A stretch of 52,597 nucleotides of DNA from Roseofilum reptotaenium CS-1145 (GCF_028330985.1 NZ_JAQMUE010000047.1:1-52597), one strand, 5' to 3'. Shown: positions 8,800 through 18,740, counted from the first letter of the stretch. Notes: a model not told the origin generated them from the letters alone. Made by a program: numbers and translations.

Positions 8800-9261
8800 T
8801 CAAGGATTAATTTTGATTTCTAACGGGTTGTATTCGATTTTTACTCTAGAGCCATATCTGATTTCCGGAATCAACGGTGCAAGGATTTCCAGAAGGGATG
8901 GATTGTGAAAGTGGCGGATCTTGGTTTCAGGATGGGGATAATAGATTAAACTGTCATATTTTTGCTCTTGAAATGATACACGACAGCGTGAAAAGGAAAA
9001 ATCTTCAGGTAGAGTATGCTCTGTCCAATTTACAGATCTAAATGTAAATTCAGGTTCGACTAACTCGAACGTTTTGGGGCTAATGGCAATATTCAATGTT
9101 CCTGGGAAGAAGGGAGTTAAATCCAGACCTAATGCTTTGAAGAAAGGAGTCTGCATTTCTATTGTACCCCTAGGATAGGGACTATCTAATGCATTGCCAG
9201 AAGCCACCTGATGTCCGGGTTGTATCATTCCATCTACCTTTTGCCAAGAGCGATCGATCAT
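8800..9261 (-). CDS. Small protein with a DUF120-like motif (CTP-dependent riboflavin kinase-like)
   Basis: I do not recognise a well-named bacterial family in this 153-residue protein. Its pattern GHQVASGNALDSPYPRGTIE, then FFKALGLDLTPFFPGTLNIA, resembles the archaeal CTP-dependent riboflavin kinase domain (DUF120), in which 'GxVxSG', 'Y' and 'PGTLNV' line the active site. Cyanobacteria normally make FMN with a bifunctional RibF, so a riboflavin kinase role is only a hypothesis. There are no membrane segments. An alternative start is the internal MIQPGHQV (residue 12). It stands alone between pgm and the CHASE2 kinase, all on the minus strand. Confidence 0.7.
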   Translation of the reverse strand: MIDRSWQKVDGMIQPGHQVASGNALDSPYPRGTIEMQTPFFKALGLDLTPFFPGTLNIAISPKTFELVEPEFTFRSVNWTEHTLPEDFSFSRCRVSFQEQKYDSLIYYPHPETKIRHFHNPSLLEILAPLIPEIRYGSRVKIEYNPLEIKINP

Positions 9262-9373
9262 CTGAATTATGTTATTATCACTGATTTTATTATAGAGCAG
9301 AGAAAGGGAGAATTAGAACATTTTCTATTACCTATTCCCGGCTCCCCAACCTGAAGCATTTCATCAGAGCCAA

Positions 9374-12199
9374 TTAACCGAACTTGATATCATCTGTATT
9401 TAATCCGGTTTTAATCAAATGGCGAATTTCTTTTACTTGAAAATTATCGGCGAACTGTTGGAGTTTCAGCGCAAATGGGACATAGACAGCATTATGATCT
9501 TGCAGGGCGATCGCCGCTTTCTCCAGACTATTAAGATTCCCTCTTAGGGCTAAATCGAGTAATTTCTCTAATATCTCCTGTTCTGGAAAAACCATCTGTT
9601 CTTCATGTCGATTATTCTCTGAGGAATGAGAGGCTATCTTCTGTTCTTTAACTCCAGAATCAACCAATCCTTGATTTTCATAAATCCACTCTAAATGCAA
9701 GTATTTTTGTAAGTAAACCAGCAACAAATCCACTTGTACAGGTTTCGGTAAAAAGGCATTTCCACCGACCCTTAAACTTTCTTCTTGATCGGTAGAAAAC
9801 ACTTTAGCTGAAGACACAATAATCGGGATCTCTTTCCATTCATCAGACTGGCGAACTCTTTTAATTAAATCCAACCCATTCATGATTGGCATCATGATAT
9901 TAGTAATAATTAAATCTGGTTTATAGTTCTGCACTTGATCCAATCCTTCTTCACCCTGGTTTGCTTGAAGACAAATAAACCCGATTGATTCTAACAAGCT
10001 GACGACAATTGCTCGGTTTTCCCACTTATCATCAACAATCAGAATGGTTTTCACTGACCCTTGAAATCCTATAATTTTCTGAGCTTTTTGATCGTAAGAT
10101 TGATGCGGACATTCAGCCGGGACTTGCAAGGATAAATCGACCCAAAACCGACTGCCTTCACCTAAGCTACTTTCCACCTGAATCTGACTACCCATCAGCG
10201 CGACAATTCTTTGACTAATGGTTAAACCCAAGCCAGTTCCTTCTGATTTTTTTTGAGTTTCTCCAACTTGCTCAAAAGGCTTGAAAATTTGTGTCATTTG
10301 GTTAGCATTCATGCCAATACCGGTATCTTCTATTTCAAAGTGAATGCTGACGTTTTGATTTTTAAAGATTTGATTAGGACGATCTCCCTCTCCTAAAGAC
10401 ATATTTTTGACCTTGAAAATCACTTGTCCTCGATCGGTGAATTTTATGGCATTTCCCAGCAAGTTAATGAGGACTTGTCGAAGACGTTTTTCATCAGCAT
10501 AAATACCAACGGGAAGCCAAGGATCGGATTGATATAGAAATTCAATATTTTTTTGTTTTGCTCGTAGGCGAAACATTTCGACAATCCCCATCAGAAATGA
10601 GGGTAAATGAAAATAGCTGTTTTCTAGTTCGAGCTTTCTCGCTTCAATTTTCGATAAATCCAAAATGTCATTAATCAACGTCAGTAAGTGTGATCCACAT
10701 TGATGAATAATATCGATCCCATCAAACTGAGACTTGAGGAGGTTATCTGATCTTTGAAGAATTTGCGTATACCCTAAAATGCCATTCAGGGGAGTGCGGA
10801 GTTCATGGCTCATATTGGCTAAAAATTCGCTTTTGGCTTGATTGGCGCTATCGGCTGCAATTTTAGCTTGTTCCAATTCTTGAGTGCGATCGCGGACTTT
10901 TTCCTCTAAAGTCTGGGAATAGTCTTGTAATTGCACATTAGCCTGTTGTAATTGTCTTTGATAGCGGCTATTTGTGCCTAGAATGGCGGCAACTGTCAAA
11001 GCAGAGAGGGGAGCAATCACCGGAATCCACCATCCGATTAAAAACGCACCATAGCCAAATAAAACTATCCCCCCTCCACTAGCACTGACCGCTATAATCG
11101 TGAGACCGGGAAAACTGTGGGTCGCTGAAAGCTTAATTTGAGGCAGGGTATAACTCAACAGGACTCCGATCGCAGACCAAAACAATACCCACAGACCTTT
11201 CAAGGGTAAAGATAATACTGAGGTTAAGGGCCGGCCATCTAGAGCAGCACTTAACATCAGGCTGGCAATATTGGCATGAATAAAGACCCCAGGCATCGGC
11301 TCAGAGGTCTCTTGATTACGATTGCTGTAGGGAGTATGAAAAAAATCATTCGTGCTGTGAGCCACCGAGCCAATGAGAATGAGGCGATCGCGGATTAATT
11401 CGGGATCAAAGTCCCCTTGCAGTAATTTCATCATACTCAGGGACTCAAATTGATCTGGAGTGCCCCGATAATTGAGCACAATTTGATAGCCCCCTAAATC
11501 CGCTTGACGATAACTGCCATTTTTGGAGGTTAAGGGACGAAATTCTGCTTGTCCTAACCCGTAAAACCGACGGTCTGAATCAATAGTTTTTAATTCAATT
11601 TCTTCCCCATGCAAATAATCTAAACTGGTTCTTACTCCTAAAGTTGGCAATAATTGTCCCTCTTCATCCAAAGATACAATCAGCGCTCGTCGGACTTTAG
11701 AGTCAGCATCTACTACTAAATCTGCTAGGGCAACTTGCTGGTTTTCTTCTAGGGCAGAAGGGGGGGCAACTCCTTCTCCTACTGCTTTTTTAATCCCGAT
11801 TAAATGGGGCGTTTGAGCGATGACTTCCATCCATTTTTCGGTTCCTGGAGCAACCGGTAGATCGCGATATAAATCTAAACCAATCACCCTCGGATGATGT
11901 TGATTGAGGATAGAAATGATTTGCGCTAATGTGCCATCACTGAGTGGCCAAGTTCCCAGTTCCTGAATATCGCGATCGTCAATGGTGATGGTGGTAATCC
12001 GTTGTTCTGGTTGTTCTAGGGGGCGATGGCGAAAAAACTGGTCTAGAGTGGCCCATTCAAGCAGTTGAAATCCTCCAGCCATTCCGGCAATCATCACCGT
12101 AGCGGTGACACTTGGAGCAATGGTAAGCAAGGGGTGCCATTGCTGAACATAGTGCTTGAGACGATGCCACATCAGGAATTGCCAGATATCAGTATGCAC
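9374..12199 (-). CDS. CHASE2 hybrid histidine kinase with degenerate receiver
   Basis: This 941-residue membrane sensor has an N-terminal hydrophobic segment, an extracytoplasmic CHASE2 domain (about 45-320, [20 protein letters not shown]), then membrane helices (about 325-400). A coiled coil leads to HisKA with the phospho-acceptor His465 in [12 protein letters not shown], and HATPase_c follows ([26 protein letters not shown]). The receiver (about 710-830) keeps [15 protein letters not shown] and LPKPV, but the phospho-acceptor position is Asn767 (LIITNIMMP) instead of Asp. A helical tail ends the protein. The start is GTG, 3 bp after the DUF928 stop, so translation of the two is probably coupled. 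Confidence 0.92.
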   Translation of the reverse strand: MHTDIWQFLMWHRLKHYVQQWHPLLTIAPSVTATVMIAGMAGGFQLLEWATLDQFFRHRPLEQPEQRITTITIDDRDIQELGTWPLSDGTLAQIISILNQHHPRVIGLDLYRDLPVAPGTEKWMEVIAQTPHLIGIKKAVGEGVAPPSALEENQQVALADLVVDADSKVRRALIVSLDEEGQLLPTLGVRTSLDYLHGEEIELKTIDSDRRFYGLGQAEFRPLTSKNGSYRQADLGGYQIVLNYRGTPDQFESLSMMKLLQGDFDPELIRDRLILIGSVAHSTNDFFHTPYSNRNQETSEPMPGVFIHANIASLMLSAALDGRPLTSVLSLPLKGLWVLFWSAIGVLLSYTLPQIKLSATHSFPGLTIIAVSASGGGIVLFGYGAFLIGWWIPVIAPLSALTVAAILGTNSRYQRQLQQANVQLQDYSQTLEEKVRDRTQELEQAKIAADSANQAKSEFLANMSHELRTPLNGILGYTQILQRSDNLLKSQFDGIDIIHQCGSHLLTLINDILDLSKIEARKLELENSYFHLPSFLMGIVEMFRLRAKQKNIEFLYQSDPWLPVGIYADEKRLRQVLINLLGNAIKFTDRGQVIFKVKNMSLGEGDRPNQIFKNQNVSIHFEIEDTGIGMNANQMTQIFKPFEQVGETQKKSEGTGLGLTISQRIVALMGSQIQVESSLGEGSRFWVDLSLQVPAECPHQSYDQKAQKIIGFQGSVKTILIVDDKWENRAIVVSLLESIGFICLQANQGEEGLDQVQNYKPDLIITNIMMPIMNGLDLIKRVRQSDEWKEIPIIVSSAKVFSTDQEESLRVGGNAFLPKPVQVDLLLVYLQKYLHLEWIYENQGLVDSGVKEQKIASHSSENNRHEEQMVFPEQEILEKLLDLALRGNLNSLEKAAIALQDHNAVYVPFALKLQQFADNFQVKEIRHLIKTGLNTDDIKFG

Positions 12200-12202
12200 A
12201 GC

Positions 12203-12913
12203 TTAAGGTTGGGATTTGAGGATCGGTTGATTGGCGATCGCCTCTAGTCCTACGGATGATAATAGCTCTGTCCAATTTTCGATCAAGGATGGATTATCGG
12301 GTTCCTGTTTTTTTAATTGCACCAAAGAAAAAATGGTGTCATACCAAAGTTTGGCTTGGGCGAGATCTTGGACTTTTTTTAAAGAGAGTTCGGAGGAAAT
12401 AGAATACTCTTCTCGAGGCAAACGACGAACCCACCCAACATATTCTGGACTGTCCGGTTCTAACGCTTCCCCACAAATGAAGGCCATCCTCCATCGATAA
12501 TTGACGTTTTCTTTTAAGGGAGGTGCATCTTCTGGCAGTTGCACGCCAATAATTCCAGGGGTTTCTGGTAACTTCATTTGGTGCTGAAAATGCTGTTCTC
12601 CGGTCTCGGTTTGTAGACTAAAAAATATCTGTTGAGCTGAAATTTGGGGAACATAGATATAAATCGTTGGCCTTTCAGCAACCGTAAAACCGATCTGGGT
12701 TTTTGGAAGTAGGGGAGTGATGGGTGATAAACCCTCTTGGACTGAAACGCACTGTTGGGGATTGCGCGCTCCTCCCCCTAATGTGGAGTCGGGAGCTTGA
12801 TCTTCTGGGGGTTCAAAGATTACAGCTTCCGCTGAAGTTGCCATTAAACTTAGAGTAACTGCTGCAATTAAACCCGGCAGTCTGGATCGAGAAACTGGAA
12901 AGGGTTTACTCAT
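12203..12913 (-). CDS. DUF928 domain exported protein
   Basis: The protein starts MSKPFPVSRSRLPGLIAAVT and has a cleavable signal peptide ending near TSAEA. After it come 'FEPPEDQAPDSTLGGGAR' and ITPLLPKTQIGFTVAERPTI, typical of cyanobacterial DUF928 proteins. These are found mostly next to CHASE2 proteins; their function is unknown. A central 'LPEDAPPLKENVNYRWRM' fits a beta-rich fold, and the C-terminus is helical. I prefer the start at 12913 (237 residues in all) because the upstream extension to 12982 precedes the signal peptide. The stop is 3 bp before the CHASE2 kinase start, which strongly suggests an operon and a shared sensing role at the cell envelope. Confidence 0.85.
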   Translation of the reverse strand: MSKPFPVSRSRLPGLIAAVTLSLMATSAEAVIFEPPEDQAPDSTLGGGARNPQQCVSVQEGLSPITPLLPKTQIGFTVAERPTIYIYVPQISAQQIFFSLQTETGEQHFQHQMKLPETPGIIGVQLPEDAPPLKENVNYRWRMAFICGEALEPDSPEYVGWVRRLPREEYSISSELSLKKVQDLAQAKLWYDTIFSLVQLKKQEPDNPSLIENWTELLSSVGLEAIANQPILKSQP

Positions 12914-13033
12914 AGCGATAGGGTTGATGAGGGTTGACAGGGGTCTTGATTCTATTGTGCTTGCTTTTCCGGCAAAATCCAACCCGTTTAAAAAAATGAC
13001 AACGGTAGTTAACCGGGTCTCCGTTTCCCCCTA

Positions 13034-14092
13034 TCACCCCATCGGGGGGAAGATTTGCCAGGTTTTAGCCGTCACTTGAAGATTGACTTTTGTGCCGATG
13101 GGTAGGGGGTTAATGGTGTTGCTTCTGGCTTTGAGTTCTAGTCCGGAAGGGGTGTGCAAAGTATAACGATGTTCGCGACCGAGAAATTGGCGATCGCCGA
13201 TTTTGGCGATCGCGTTTTCATCCGGTTTGAGCTGAATATCTTCTTCGCGAATCATTAAATCGCCTTGCTCTAAGTCTTCTGAGTCAGGGACGAAAAATGA
13301 GCCGATTTCCGTATCCCATTGGGAACCGTTGCGACGAGCAGGGATAAAATTGGCTTGAGTGACAAATTCCGCAACAAACCGAGTTTGAGGATGACGGTAA
13401 ATAATTTCTGGCGGCCCAATTTGTTCGAGTTGTCCGTTGTGCATCACGCCTACCCAATCACAGATAGAGAGCGCTTCTTCTTGATCGTGTGTAACAAAAA
13501 TAGCGGATATGCCACTCGCTTTGAGAATGCGGCGAATCTCGGATCTCAGGCGCACTCGCACTTGAATATCTAGGTTGCTCAGGGGTTCATCTAAAAGGAC
13601 GATGGTGGGTTCTGGTGCTAGAGCGCGAGCCAGGGCAACTCGTTGTTGTTGTCCTCCAGAGAGTTGGTGAGGATAGCGGTTTTGGAGTCCTTCCAAGCTC
13701 ACCAGGGAAAGGGCTTCTAAGAGCCGTTTTTCAACCGTTCCTGTGCCCGAGCCTCGACGATGCTTCAAGCCAAAGATAATATTTTCTGCCACGGTTAGAT
13801 GGGGGAATAAGGCATAATCCTGAAACACAATGCCCACATCTCGCTTTTCAGGAGGCACAGAAAAACGAGCTGTTCCCACCTCTTGCCGCCGTAATTCAAT
13901 CTTGCCCCCAACCGGTTGCTCAAATCCAGCAATTAACCGGAGTAATGTCGTTTTTCCACATCCTGAAGGCCCTACCAAGCCTAAAATATCGCCTTGCTTT
14001 AAGGTGAAACTGACCTGATTGACCACAAATCCTCTCTTTGGGTCAAATTGTTTGCTCACCTCTTCTAGGTTCAACACCACCGTCTCTGACAT
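13034..14092 (-). CDS. futC: ABC transporter ATP-binding protein, Fe(III)-type (FutC/FbpC-like)
   Basis: This 352-residue ATPase has Walker [11 protein letters not shown]-loop [11 protein letters not shown], signature [15 protein letters not shown], Walker [14 protein letters not shown] and the H-loop in [12 protein letters not shown]. The C-terminal 110 residues form a TOBE-type regulatory domain ([24 protein letters not shown]). The whole resembles FutC/FbpC, the ATPase of ferric iron importers, although CysA and PotA are close relatives. No permease or binding protein is nearby, which is common in cyanobacteria where futA, futB and futC are scattered. The substrate assignment is therefore tentative. 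Confidence 0.85.
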   Translation of the reverse strand: MSETVVLNLEEVSKQFDPKRGFVVNQVSFTLKQGDILGLVGPSGCGKTTLLRLIAGFEQPVGGKIELRRQEVGTARFSVPPEKRDVGIVFQDYALFPHLTVAENIIFGLKHRRGSGTGTVEKRLLEALSLVSLEGLQNRYPHQLSGGQQQRVALARALAPEPTIVLLDEPLSNLDIQVRVRLRSEIRRILKASGISAIFVTHDQEEALSICDWVGVMHNGQLEQIGPPEIIYRHPQTRFVAEFVTQANFIPARRNGSQWDTEIGSFFVPDSEDLEQGDLMIREEDIQLKPDENAIAKIGDRQFLGREHRYTLHTPSGLELKARSNTINPLPIGTKVNLQVTAKTWQIFPPMG

Positions 14093-14125
14093 GCTTTGCC
14101 CTGTAACCGTTCAATCGATTAAAAC

Positions 14126-14141
14126 TGCTATTACAGTAGCA
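14126..14141. promoter_or_regulatory. Small inverted repeat upstream of the FutC-like gene
   Basis: TGCTA (14126-14130) and TAGCA (14137-14141) are spaced by 6 nt, about 35 bp before the ATPase start. It does not match a classical Fur box by eye. It is weak evidence for an operator. Confidence 0.25.
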
Positions 14142-14322
14142 TAGTTTTTAGGCATCTTTTGAGAAGAGTTCTTAGTCTATTGGGGGACAACTCTGGGCCA
14201 TCTCCATTCAAAAGAACAGATGACAGAGAAGAAGACCCGTTCCTCTTCTCTGTCGAATCTTTACTCGGAGAACACCAAGAGTTACTATAACTTTGTTGAA
14301 AATAATTGTCAATACATTAGAA

Positions 14323-14352
14323 TAAAAAAAGTCGGGAAAGACCTTTCCCGAC
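14323..14352 (-). terminator. Rho-independent terminator of sigC
   Basis: On the minus strand GTCGGGAAA (14352-14344) and TTTCCCGAC (14339-14331) form a perfect 9-bp stem with a 4-nt loop, followed by seven T (14330-14324). It lies about 50 bp after the sigma factor stop. Confidence 0.9.
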
Positions 14353-14400
14353 TGCTTTAGGATCGAATGAGTGATGACGGAGTAAAAGACGCGGAGGCAG

Positions 14401-15666
14401 TTAACTGAGAGATTCAAGATAATCCCGAACTCGATTACGGCGCTTAGGTTGGCGGAGCTTTTGTAAGGCTTTGGCCTCAATTTGCCGGACGCGCTCGCGA
14501 GAGAGTTCTAGGGCGCGGCCAATTTCGGCTAAGGAATAGGGATGACCATCACCGAGGCCAAAACGCATTTGAATGACATCTCGTTCCCGACTGGTTAAGT
14601 CCGCCATCAGGTGACGCAGGTCTTGTTGTAAGGATTCGCGCATTAAGGATTCTTCAGGGGAAATGCTATCCGTTTCTAGAAGTTCTCCCAGTTCTGTATC
14701 TTTATCTTTACCCACCTTGGTTTCCAGGGATACTGAGCGAGGAACCCGCAACAGCACTTCTCGAATTTGGCCTGGGGTCATGTCTAGTTCTGCCCCTAAA
14801 TCTTCGATGGTAGGGGTGCGCCCTTTGTCTTGGGCAAGTTTACGTTGGGCTTTTTTGATCTTATTGAGTTTCTCAGTAATGTGGACCGGTAGGCGGATTG
14901 TGCGGCTTTGGGTGGCGATCGCCCGGGTAATCCCTTGGCGAATCCACCAGTAGGCATAGGTGCTAAAGCGATACCCTTTAGTGGGGTCAAATTTTTCTAC
15001 TGCTCGTTCTAGTCCCAAGGTTCCTTCTTGAACCAAATCTAGCAACTCTAAACCCCGATTTTGGTATTTTTTGGCCACTGAGACCACCAGACGCAAGTTA
15101 GCCTTAATCATGTGGTCTTTCGATTTCAGGCCAGCCGATTGAATTTCGTCTAACTCAGGCACTGTTAATCCAGCTAACTGTGCCCAATGGCGTTTACCTT
15201 CGACCAAAGCTACTTTGAGGTCTGCCACATGGGTTCGACCAACTTCTGCCCAGCGCTCCCAACTCGGCCGATGTCCAAGCTGGGACGTGAGGCGATCGCG
15301 AATTTCCATTAATCGCACATACTCTTGAATCGGCCCAGTTTCCGATTGTCCAGCTTGATTGCGTAATTCGATCAGTTGAATATAGCGCTGGACTTGTTGA
15401 GCTTCTGCCACTTCCTCATCGCGACCGAGCAAGTGGACTCTGCCAATTTCTTGGAGATACAACCGGACTAAATCCGTTGTGCGACGGTTGATTGAGGTTG
15501 GCCGGTTACGGGATTCCGTAGACTCCATTTCCAGTTCAGCCATTGTCTCTGAGGAGGTCAAGTCTTCTTGGGAAGTGAAATCCTCCGACGCTTCTAACTC
15601 ATAGCTAGAGGTAGAGGATTCATTGTATTCAGGGTTCGGGCCAAAAGCAGTTACTGGCGTAGTCAT
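14401..15666 (-). CDS. sigC: Group 2 RNA polymerase sigma factor (SigC type)
   Basis: This 421-residue sigma-70 factor directs RNA polymerase to promoters; group 2 factors are non-essential and act in stress or stationary phase. After an acidic Ser/Thr-rich N-terminus it has region 1.2 ([20 protein letters not shown]), region 2 ([60 protein letters not shown]), region 3 and region 4 ([20 protein letters not shown]). The '[11 protein letters not shown]' start and the long spacer between regions 1.2 and 2 point to SigC rather than SigA or SigB/D/E. A strong terminator follows, and a 22-bp palindrome lies about 50 bp upstream. Confidence 0.9.
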   Translation of the reverse strand: MTTPVTAFGPNPEYNESSTSSYELEASEDFTSQEDLTSSETMAELEMESTESRNRPTSINRRTTDLVRLYLQEIGRVHLLGRDEEVAEAQQVQRYIQLIELRNQAGQSETGPIQEYVRLMEIRDRLTSQLGHRPSWERWAEVGRTHVADLKVALVEGKRHWAQLAGLTVPELDEIQSAGLKSKDHMIKANLRLVVSVAKKYQNRGLELLDLVQEGTLGLERAVEKFDPTKGYRFSTYAYWWIRQGITRAIATQSRTIRLPVHITEKLNKIKKAQRKLAQDKGRTPTIEDLGAELDMTPGQIREVLLRVPRSVSLETKVGKDKDTELGELLETDSISPEESLMRESLQQDLRHLMADLTSRERDVIQMRFGLGDGHPYSLAEIGRALELSRERVRQIEAKALQKLRQPKRRNRVRDYLESLS

Positions 15667-15716
15667 CGTCTCAGTTGCTCCAAGTCATGAAAGGGAAGCA
15701 TTTATAGGGTTCCTAT

Positions 15717-15738
15717 CCGATTAGGGAACCCTAATCGG
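15717..15738. promoter_or_regulatory. 22-bp palindrome upstream of sigC
   Basis: CCGATTAGGG (15717-15726) and CCCTAATCGG (15729-15738) are perfect 10-bp arms around AA. It lies 50-72 bp before the sigC start, probably in the promoter or 5' UTR. It could be a regulator binding site or an mRNA hairpin. Confidence 0.5.
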
Positions 15739-16258
15739 GGGATGAATGACAGAATTTTTAGATTTTTTTAATAAATCTATTCGTCTGTGACTTCATCAAC
15801 TCGATCGGGTTTTCCAAGTTTTGAGAGAGTGAACTTGAGTCTCAATTGCCTAAGCCAGAATGGGCTCGACCAGAGAGACTCAGTTTCTCTAAGAACTCAG
15901 GAGTAAGCTTATCAACTTTTACTTACTGTTGTTTACGGTTAAGCCGGTTTTATGGCGTTTTAGCCTTAAGTTAACCAGTTCTCATATTTTTTTATTAGGA
16001 GAATCAATTCAGATGGACTATGAAATCCTGCACCCTGATTGATTGAGCGTTCGACTGGGTATCCTATGTTTTTTTGCAAGTCCACTCTACTATAGATAGA
16101 GGTTACCTTAAGGGAAGTGACTTGGGTCAAAGGTTGAATTAATCTTTATCACTAAGTTCCCTCAGATCCAAAGATATTCACAAGTGTGAAACCCATACCC
16201 AGATTGGGGTAGCCTGGATTGGACTCCCCTTGTCTTTTTTCTTATTCACACTCTAAAA
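15739..16258. other. Long non-coding stretch between sigC and gpsA
   Basis: I see no convincing coding frame or RNA gene in these 520 bases. The part next to sigC is AT-rich and must contain its promoter. Near gpsA there is a small dyad, TTCACA-AG-TGTGAA (16177-16190), and a weak GGGG/CCCC pairing at about 16206-16228. Confidence 0.5.
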
Positions 16259-17212
16259 TCAGGATTCAGGCTTAATATCTCTTAACATCAGGGCATGAAC
16301 CGCCTGATGAGGGCTGATTTTCCCTTGCAGCAGTAAATCAACTTGAGTACAGATAGGCATCGGAATCTGATGACTTTGGGCCAGTTGGACTAAAACTTCT
16401 GTCGTATTAATGCCTTCTGCGGTTCCCTCCAGATGGTCGAGAATTTCCCATAGGGGTTTTTCTTTTGCGAGTTGATAGCCGACCTGATAGTTGCGGCTGA
16501 GGGGACTATTACAGGTGGCTAATAGGTCGCCTAAACCGGAGAGTCCGTAGAAGGTTTCGGGTTTGGCTCCCCAATGAGTGCCGATGCGGATCATTTCAGT
16601 TAGGCCCCGTGTGAGCAAGGCGGCTTTGGCGTTGGTTCCCAGGTGTAGACCATCACAGACTCCAGCGGCGATCGCCAAAACGTTTTTTAAGGTTCCTCCC
16701 AGCTCTACCCCTAGGGGGTCGTCATTGGTATAGACGCGAAACCGTGTGGAGGAAAAGACCTGTTGCACCCATTTTGCTGCTTGGGGGTCTCGACTGGCAA
16801 CGGTGGTGGCAGCAGGAAGGCCTTGATTAATCTCTTTGGAGAGATTTGGCCCAGCTAAAACGACAACGCTATTCTCAGGAAAAGCGGTTTGCCAGAGTTG
16901 GGAGGGAGTAATGCGATCGCTCGGATCGAGACCTTTGGTAACTGTGACGATCGCAGCAGAAGGCTCAAGTCCACAGGCTTGCACTTGTTCCACAACTGGT
17001 TTTACCCCTTTCATGGAAACAGCGCTGAGAACGAGGGAAGCGCCAGCGAGAGCATCGCAGAGGGGCAGATCGCCGCGACGAGACCAAATTTTGACGTGAT
17101 GGTGGCGATCGCGGGCCAGTTGAGCGAGGGTTTGCCCCCAAACCCCACCCCCGATCGCGGCGATGGAGAGTGCTGGATCTGAAGAGAAGGATGATGATAG
17201 GTCAGAAGTCAT
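16259..17212 (-). CDS. gpsA: Glycerol-3-phosphate dehydrogenase [NAD(P)+]
   Basis: GpsA reduces dihydroxyacetone phosphate to sn-glycerol 3-phosphate, the backbone of membrane lipids. The 317-residue protein has an N-terminal Rossmann motif (IAAIGGGVWGQTLAQLA), VLAGPNLSKEINQGLPAATT with the family Lys, LGGTLKNVLAIAAGVCDGL and GLSGLGDLLATCNSPLSRNY. These are the diagnostic stretches of the bacterial enzyme. The chosen ATG gives a 16-residue leader before the first beta strand, acceptable for cyanobacterial homologs. It is on the same strand as sigC and uma2 but separated from both. Confidence 0.94.
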   Translation of the reverse strand: MTSDLSSSFSSDPALSIAAIGGGVWGQTLAQLARDRHHHVKIWSRRGDLPLCDALAGASLVLSAVSMKGVKPVVEQVQACGLEPSAAIVTVTKGLDPSDRITPSQLWQTAFPENSVVVLAGPNLSKEINQGLPAATTVASRDPQAAKWVQQVFSSTRFRVYTNDDPLGVELGGTLKNVLAIAAGVCDGLHLGTNAKAALLTRGLTEMIRIGTHWGAKPETFYGLSGLGDLLATCNSPLSRNYQVGYQLAKEKPLWEILDHLEGTAEGINTTEVLVQLAQSHQIPMPICTQVDLLLQGKISPHQAVHALMLRDIKPES

Positions 17213-17295
17213 GGGTGTCTTAAACTAGGGTTTTCTATTGATTCTGATCTATTACCCTTGCAGCTCTGGTGACCCATGGAAAGGGAGAAGATAGA

Positions 17296-17976
17296 CTAAA
17301 TGCTATCGGGGTCGATGTTGAGTTCGCGCAGTTTTGCAGCTAGGCGATCGGCCCGTTGAGTTTCGCGATCGGCAATTTCTTCCGGTGTCAAAACCAACTC
17401 ACCCTCAGCAGTGAAGAAGCGTAATTGGCGATCGCGCCTTCCCAAATATAATCCCAATTCCTCGCTCCACAAGTATCCTGACTCATTGGCAGCGATCTCT
17501 GCATAGTCGCCCCCCTTGAATATAAATCCCTGTAACTCTAGCGTTTCTAGGTCAAACCAGAAATATTGTGGCGCTCTAAAAATCTTTTGGTAAAGCTCTT
17601 TTTTCAATTGGCGATCGGCTGATGTATTTTTCTGCGAGAAGATTTCCACAATCACATGGGGATATTTACCATCTTCCTTCCAAACCACCCAACTTTTGCG
17701 CGGTTTTCTCTCCGTTTTCAGGGCAACAAAGAAATCCGGGCTGCGCCAGTTCCCTGATTCGATTTGTTGGCGACTATAGTAGACCGAGAGATTACCCGCA
17801 ACGTAGAAATCCTGGCGAGATCTCCAATGTCTTTCTAAAGATTGAATTAAGAGGATAACTTGTCTTAGATGCAGGTCGCTGTCCATGGGAGGTTCATTAC
17901 TGTAAAGATCGCTAGGGGGGAAGATAATCTCTTCTTCCGATTTGGTATTGGATACTAAGGTTGAGGAATCAGTCAT
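17296..17976 (-). CDS. Uma2 family protein, tandem paralog 2
   Basis: This is a 226-residue Uma2/DUF820 protein with a predicted PD-(D/E)xK fold. Likely core residues lie in RSPDFFVAL and HVIVEIFSQKN, followed by KKELYQKIF. It is about half identical by eye to the gene immediately upstream (18740-17994): the same EEEIIFPPSDLYS opening, RSRQDFYVAGNLSVYYS, KPRKSWVVWKEDGKYP, YFWFDLETLELQGF and a C-terminus RLAAKLRELNIDPDSI. The 17-bp gap between the two genes points to a local duplication and co-transcription. Function is unknown. Confidence 0.85.
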   Translation of the reverse strand: MTDSSTLVSNTKSEEEIIFPPSDLYSNEPPMDSDLHLRQVILLIQSLERHWRSRQDFYVAGNLSVYYSRQQIESGNWRSPDFFVALKTERKPRKSWVVWKEDGKYPHVIVEIFSQKNTSADRQLKKELYQKIFRAPQYFWFDLETLELQGFIFKGGDYAEIAANESGYLWSEELGLYLGRRDRQLRFFTAEGELVLTPEEIADRETQRADRLAAKLRELNIDPDSI

Positions 17977-17993
17977 GGCAAAAAATAGAGGAA

Positions 17994-18740
17994 TTATAGC
18001 GTATCCGGATCGATGTTCAGTTCTCTAAGTTTAGCCGCTAGGCGAGCTGCTCGTTGAGCTTCTGTTTCAGCTCGTTGAGCTTCCGCATCGGCTCGTTGAG
18101 CTTCTGTTTCAGCTCGTTGAGCTTCTCGGTCGGCGATTTCATTGGGTGTCAAAACCAACTCACCATGGGCTGTGAAAAAGCGTAATTGGCGATCGCTCCT
18201 TCCTAAATACAATCCGAGTTCTTGACTCCATAAGTATCCCGACGGGTTGGCCGCGATCGCCTGATATTGACCCCCAAGCATAACGAATCCTTCAAACTCT
18301 AAAGTATCGGGGTCAAACCAGAAATATTCCGGAGTACTAAAAATATTTTCATAAATCTGTTTTTTTAATCCCCGATCTACCGATGCCGTTTTTTTGGATA
18401 AAATTTCCACAATCACATTGGGATACTGACCATTTTCCTGCCAAACCGTCCAACTTTTGCGGGGTTTGCGCTCCGTTCCCAGGACGACAAAGAAATCGGG
18501 GCCGCGAAAGTCTTCTGATTTGAGTTGTCGGGGACTATAGTAGATGGTGAGGTTCCCTGCTGCGTAGAAATCTTGGCGAGATCTCCAGAGTCTTTCTAAA
18601 CATTGAATTAATAGGATAATTTGTCTTAGATGCAGTTCACTTTCCACGGGAAGTTCATCACTGTAAAGGTCACCAGGAGGGAAGAGAATCTCTTCTTCTG
18701 TGGGTTGGGTATGGGATAAGGTAAGGGAAGAGGCAGTCAT
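17994..18740 (-). CDS. Uma2 family protein, tandem paralog 1, with heptad-repeat tail
   Basis: This is a 248-residue Uma2/DUF820 protein, first of a tandem pair. It shares EEEILFPPGDLYSDELP, RSRQDFYAAGNLTIYYS, RGPDFFVVLGTERKPRKSW and NVIVEILSKKT with its paralog. The main difference is the C-terminus, where a 21-bp DNA unit repeated four times (18049-18132) encodes the heptad EAQRAE(T/D) several times. That should make a long coiled coil before RLAAKLRELNIDPDTL. The paralog has about one heptad in the same place, so the repeat has expanded here. Confidence 0.85.
   Translation of the reverse strand: MTASSLTLSHTQPTEEEILFPPGDLYSDELPVESELHLRQIILLIQCLERLWRSRQDFYAAGNLTIYYSPRQLKSEDFRGPDFFVVLGTERKPRKSWTVWQENGQYPNVIVEILSKKTASVDRGLKKQIYENIFSTPEYFWFDPDTLEFEGFVMLGGQYQAIAANPSGYLWSQELGLYLGRSDRQLRFFTAHGELVLTPNEIADREAQRAETEAQRADAEAQRAETEAQRAARLAAKLRELNIDPDTL
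18049..18132. repeat. In-frame tandem repeat, 21 bp x 4
   Basis: Four adjacent 21-bp units (18049, 18070, 18091, 18112), each beginning GCTCGTTGAGCTTC, lie inside the uma2 coding region and encode coiled-coil heptads. Units 1 and 3 are identical. Confidence 0.9.

Noticed and set aside
14208-14480. 90-codon minus-strand frame overlapping the sigC end and terminator
   Set aside because: It runs through the rho-independent terminator and the sigC 3' end in another frame, with no family resemblance.
18049-18132. Regular 21-bp repeats as a CRISPR array
   Set aside because: The units are adjacent with no spacers and lie in frame within uma2, encoding coiled-coil heptads.
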